Shown piece by piece: positions 62,171 to 64,000 of a stretch of 64,000 nucleotides of DNA. The stretch comes from Chrysoperla carnea. Lineage: Eukaryota > Arthropoda > Insecta > Neuroptera > Chrysopidae. The stretch lies in NCBI RefSeq assembly GCF_905475395.1, contig NC_058341.1:66533501-66597500 (forward strand). Reading direction: 5' to 3'. Position 1 is the stretch's first letter, and each line of letters begins with the position of its first letter. The translations under genes and the position numbers were made by a program. The notes under the pieces are model-generated. The model did not search any database. It worked only from the letters and a program-made list of their open reading frames with translations, and was not told the origin of the DNA.

Positions 62171-62493
62171 GGTCGTTCTTCACAAAAAAAAAATTAAACT
62201 TTGTCCGCCCTTAAAATTATTACCCTTTCTTCTGAAAAGTATATTTTTATCTTTGAGGAAAAATACTTTATGATACCATCATGTAGCCAATAATGTATAT
62301 ACAGACATATAAATATCACTAGTATGACAGAATACATGCGTTAAGCAATCTTCTATTAATTAAACACATATCCACTTAGTTATTTCACTTTGGAACAGCA
62401 AACACTACAGATATACTGACTCTGTCATTTACTTATAAACATACATTACATATCTCACTCATTACAAAATCTTCTGAAAAAAATAAACACACA
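62171..62493. other. Sequence between DR1 fragments, no gene
   Basis: AT-rich, no recognisable element. It may belong to the insertion that split DR1 copy 9. Confidence 0.35.
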
Positions 62494-62810
62494 TAAAATT
62501 TTTATAGCATACTCAGGACGTAAAATTTGAGGTCGAGTGCGTAAATGAGCAACATAGGTCAATTGAATCTTGGGTCCATTGGACCCATCTTGTAAATCGT
62601 TAGAGATAGAACAAAAGTTTAAATGTAAAAAATATTCCTTTAAAAAATAACCAACTTTTGTTTGAAATTTTTTTTCGTAAACATGACTGTTTACCCGTAA
62701 GGACGCAAATTAGGGGTAAATTGTATGTATGTGTAATGTGATAGAGTACTCAATACTGTCTATGCATCGTATTTCAACAATTAACTTAATAAATTGTCTG
62801 TTTTCACTTG
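62494..62810 (-). repeat. DR1 copy 9, right fragment
   Basis: Resumes at TTTTTATAGCATACTCAGG and ends TGTCTGTTTTCACTTG. Directly abuts copy 10. Confidence 0.75.
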
Positions 62811-63445
62811 TTATACTATGCATATATGAAATATACATAGTATATTAAGTTTAGTCCCAAGTTTGTAACGCTTAAAAATAATGATGCTAGGAAAAAAATT
62901 TTGTCATAGCTGTTCATAAAATCACCTAATTAGTCCATTTCCGGTTGTCCGTCCGTCCGTCCGTCTGTGGACACGATAACTCAAAAACGAAAAAAGATAT
63001 CGAGCTGAAATTTTTACAGCGTACTCAGGACGTAAAAAGTGAGGTCAAGTTCGTAAATGAGCATCATGGGTCAATTGGGTCTTGGGTCCGTAGGACCCAT
63101 CTTGTAAACCGTTAGAGATAGAACAAAAGTTTAAATGTAAAAAATGTTCCTTATAAAAAAATAAACAACTTTTGTTTGAAACATTTTTTTGTAAACATCA
63201 CTGTTTACCCACGAAGGCGTTAATTAGGTGCAAATTTTATAGTATGTATTAATATAGGAATATCAGTGTGTGTGTGTATTTAAAAGTGAATATCTTTTGT
63301 TTTTTACGTGACGTCAAAAAAAAACAAACAATTGCGCATCAACACTGTCTATACATTTTTGTATGTGTTATGTGATAAAGAAATCAACACTGACTATGCA
63401 TAGTATTTCAACAATTAACTCAGTCAATTGTTTCTTTTCACTTGT
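62811..63445 (-). repeat. DR1 dispersed repeat, copy 10
   Basis: Complete minus-oriented copy starting TATACTATGCATATATGAAA and ending AATTGTTTCTTTTCACTTG. It follows copy 9 head to tail with no spacer. Near its right end the GATAAAGAAATCAACACTGA segment is duplicated in a variant form (63339 and 63374). Confidence 0.8.
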
Positions 63446-63579
63446 TTTTTTTTTGTATTATGTGAAAATGATTATTTCTTTTAAACTACTATCTTTTAAA
63501 TGAATATGCAATAATCAAACGTATACTTCTTCGATTGTTTGACAACGATCCCTATCTTATATATTTAAACGAGCAATTC

Positions 63580-63602
63580 TTGTATATATATATATATATA
63601 TA
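63580..63602. repeat. (TA)n microsatellite
   Basis: About eleven TA dinucleotides. Confidence 0.9.
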
Positions 63603-63990
63603 TCAACGATCTTGGAAATGGCTCCAACGATTTTCATGAAAATGAGTATGTAGGGGTTTGTTGGGGCGATAAGTCGATCTAACAAGGTTTCATTTTTTAA
63701 AAAAAAGCGTTTTATACGTTTTTTCATGAAAAACTGAAAGCAGGAATGCAAATTATAACTCTTCCTGACATCTATTGGTGTATATCGTAGTTAATGAAAT
63801 ACAATGCAAATTATAACTCTTCCTGACATCTATTGGTGTATATCGTAGTTAATAAAATAAAATACATTACCGGGACATTCAAATTGGTATTTGTGTGGAG
63901 ACATTTAAAACGGTCTTCTATTAGTGATAAAATTTGTGTCTTTTTAAGAATACCGAGCAAAGCTCGGTCATCCAGATATTATATTTTAAA
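63603..63990. mobile_element. Possible Helitron-like non-autonomous end
   Basis: ATGGCTCCAACGATTTTCAT near 63618 and the hairpin ACCGAGCAAAGCTCGGT at about 63952-63968 are a combination I associate with insect non-autonomous Helitron-type repeats. A 57-bp direct repeat (63744-63857, GCAAATTATAACTCTTCCTG) lies in between. No sure terminus was seen and the window ends here. Confidence 0.3.
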
Positions 63991-64000
63991 TGTGAAAGTT

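Noticed and set aside
1-64000. CRISPR arrays, bacterial operons or integrated phage
   Set aside because: No spaced short repeats of the right form, no Shine-Dalgarno-linked gene series; composition and introns are those of an animal nuclear genome.

Overview
The window is a stretch of AT-rich animal genome, most likely from an insect. Three things point there: a spliced gene with GT/AG introns, an intronless MATH-BTB gene and C2H2 zinc-finger gene, and a repeat load typical of insects (BEL/Pao, copia with a half-tRNA primer site, an RNase H-bearing LINE, tRNA-derived SINEs, mariner, pogo/Tigger, hAT and Penelope remains). The species cannot be fixed from the sequence. No bacterial-type operon, rRNA or CRISPR is visible. 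Most bases belong to mobile or once-mobile DNA, much of it nested.

Layout. 1-6.1 kb: copies of a dispersed repeat (called DR1 here), a tandem duplication and several foldback elements. 6.16-13.2 kb: a complete BEL/Pao retrotransposon on the minus strand with two LTRs that look identical and a 5-bp target duplication. 13.8-26.4 kb: a block bounded by inverted copies of one terminal sequence and by the same 9-bp direct repeat on both outer sides, read here as one giant (about 12.6 kb) terminal-inverted-repeat element. It holds a 12-finger zinc-finger gene, a defective copia element with a hAT-like MITE in its 5' LTR, a pogo-type MITE and a nested 1.17-kb palindromic relative of itself that has its own 9-bp duplication. 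26.4-37 kb: no intact gene; a Penelope endonuclease scrap, a SINE, hairpins and several inverted-repeat elements. 37.6-38.7 kb: the MATH-BTB gene, followed by a palindromic mariner derivative. 42.8-45.4 kb: an element with terminal repeats of about 650 bp carrying a broken gene with an XPG/FEN-like GxDTTS motif and a CXC cysteine cluster. 48.8-60.0 kb: a four-exon short-chain dehydrogenase gene (minus strand, 317 aa, retinol dehydrogenase 11/12-like). Its 7.8-kb second intron holds a LINE, a DR1 copy and MITEs, and its 2.4-kb first intron holds a tRNA-like palindrome split by a SINE. 60.3-64 kb: another long inverted-repeat element, DR1 copies and a possible Helitron-like end.

The host genes that look functional are the dehydrogenase, the MATH-BTB gene and, less certainly, the zinc-finger gene. 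The BEL element and the LINE have long open frames. The rest is a layered record of insertions, many datable relative to each other because target-site duplications can still be read.
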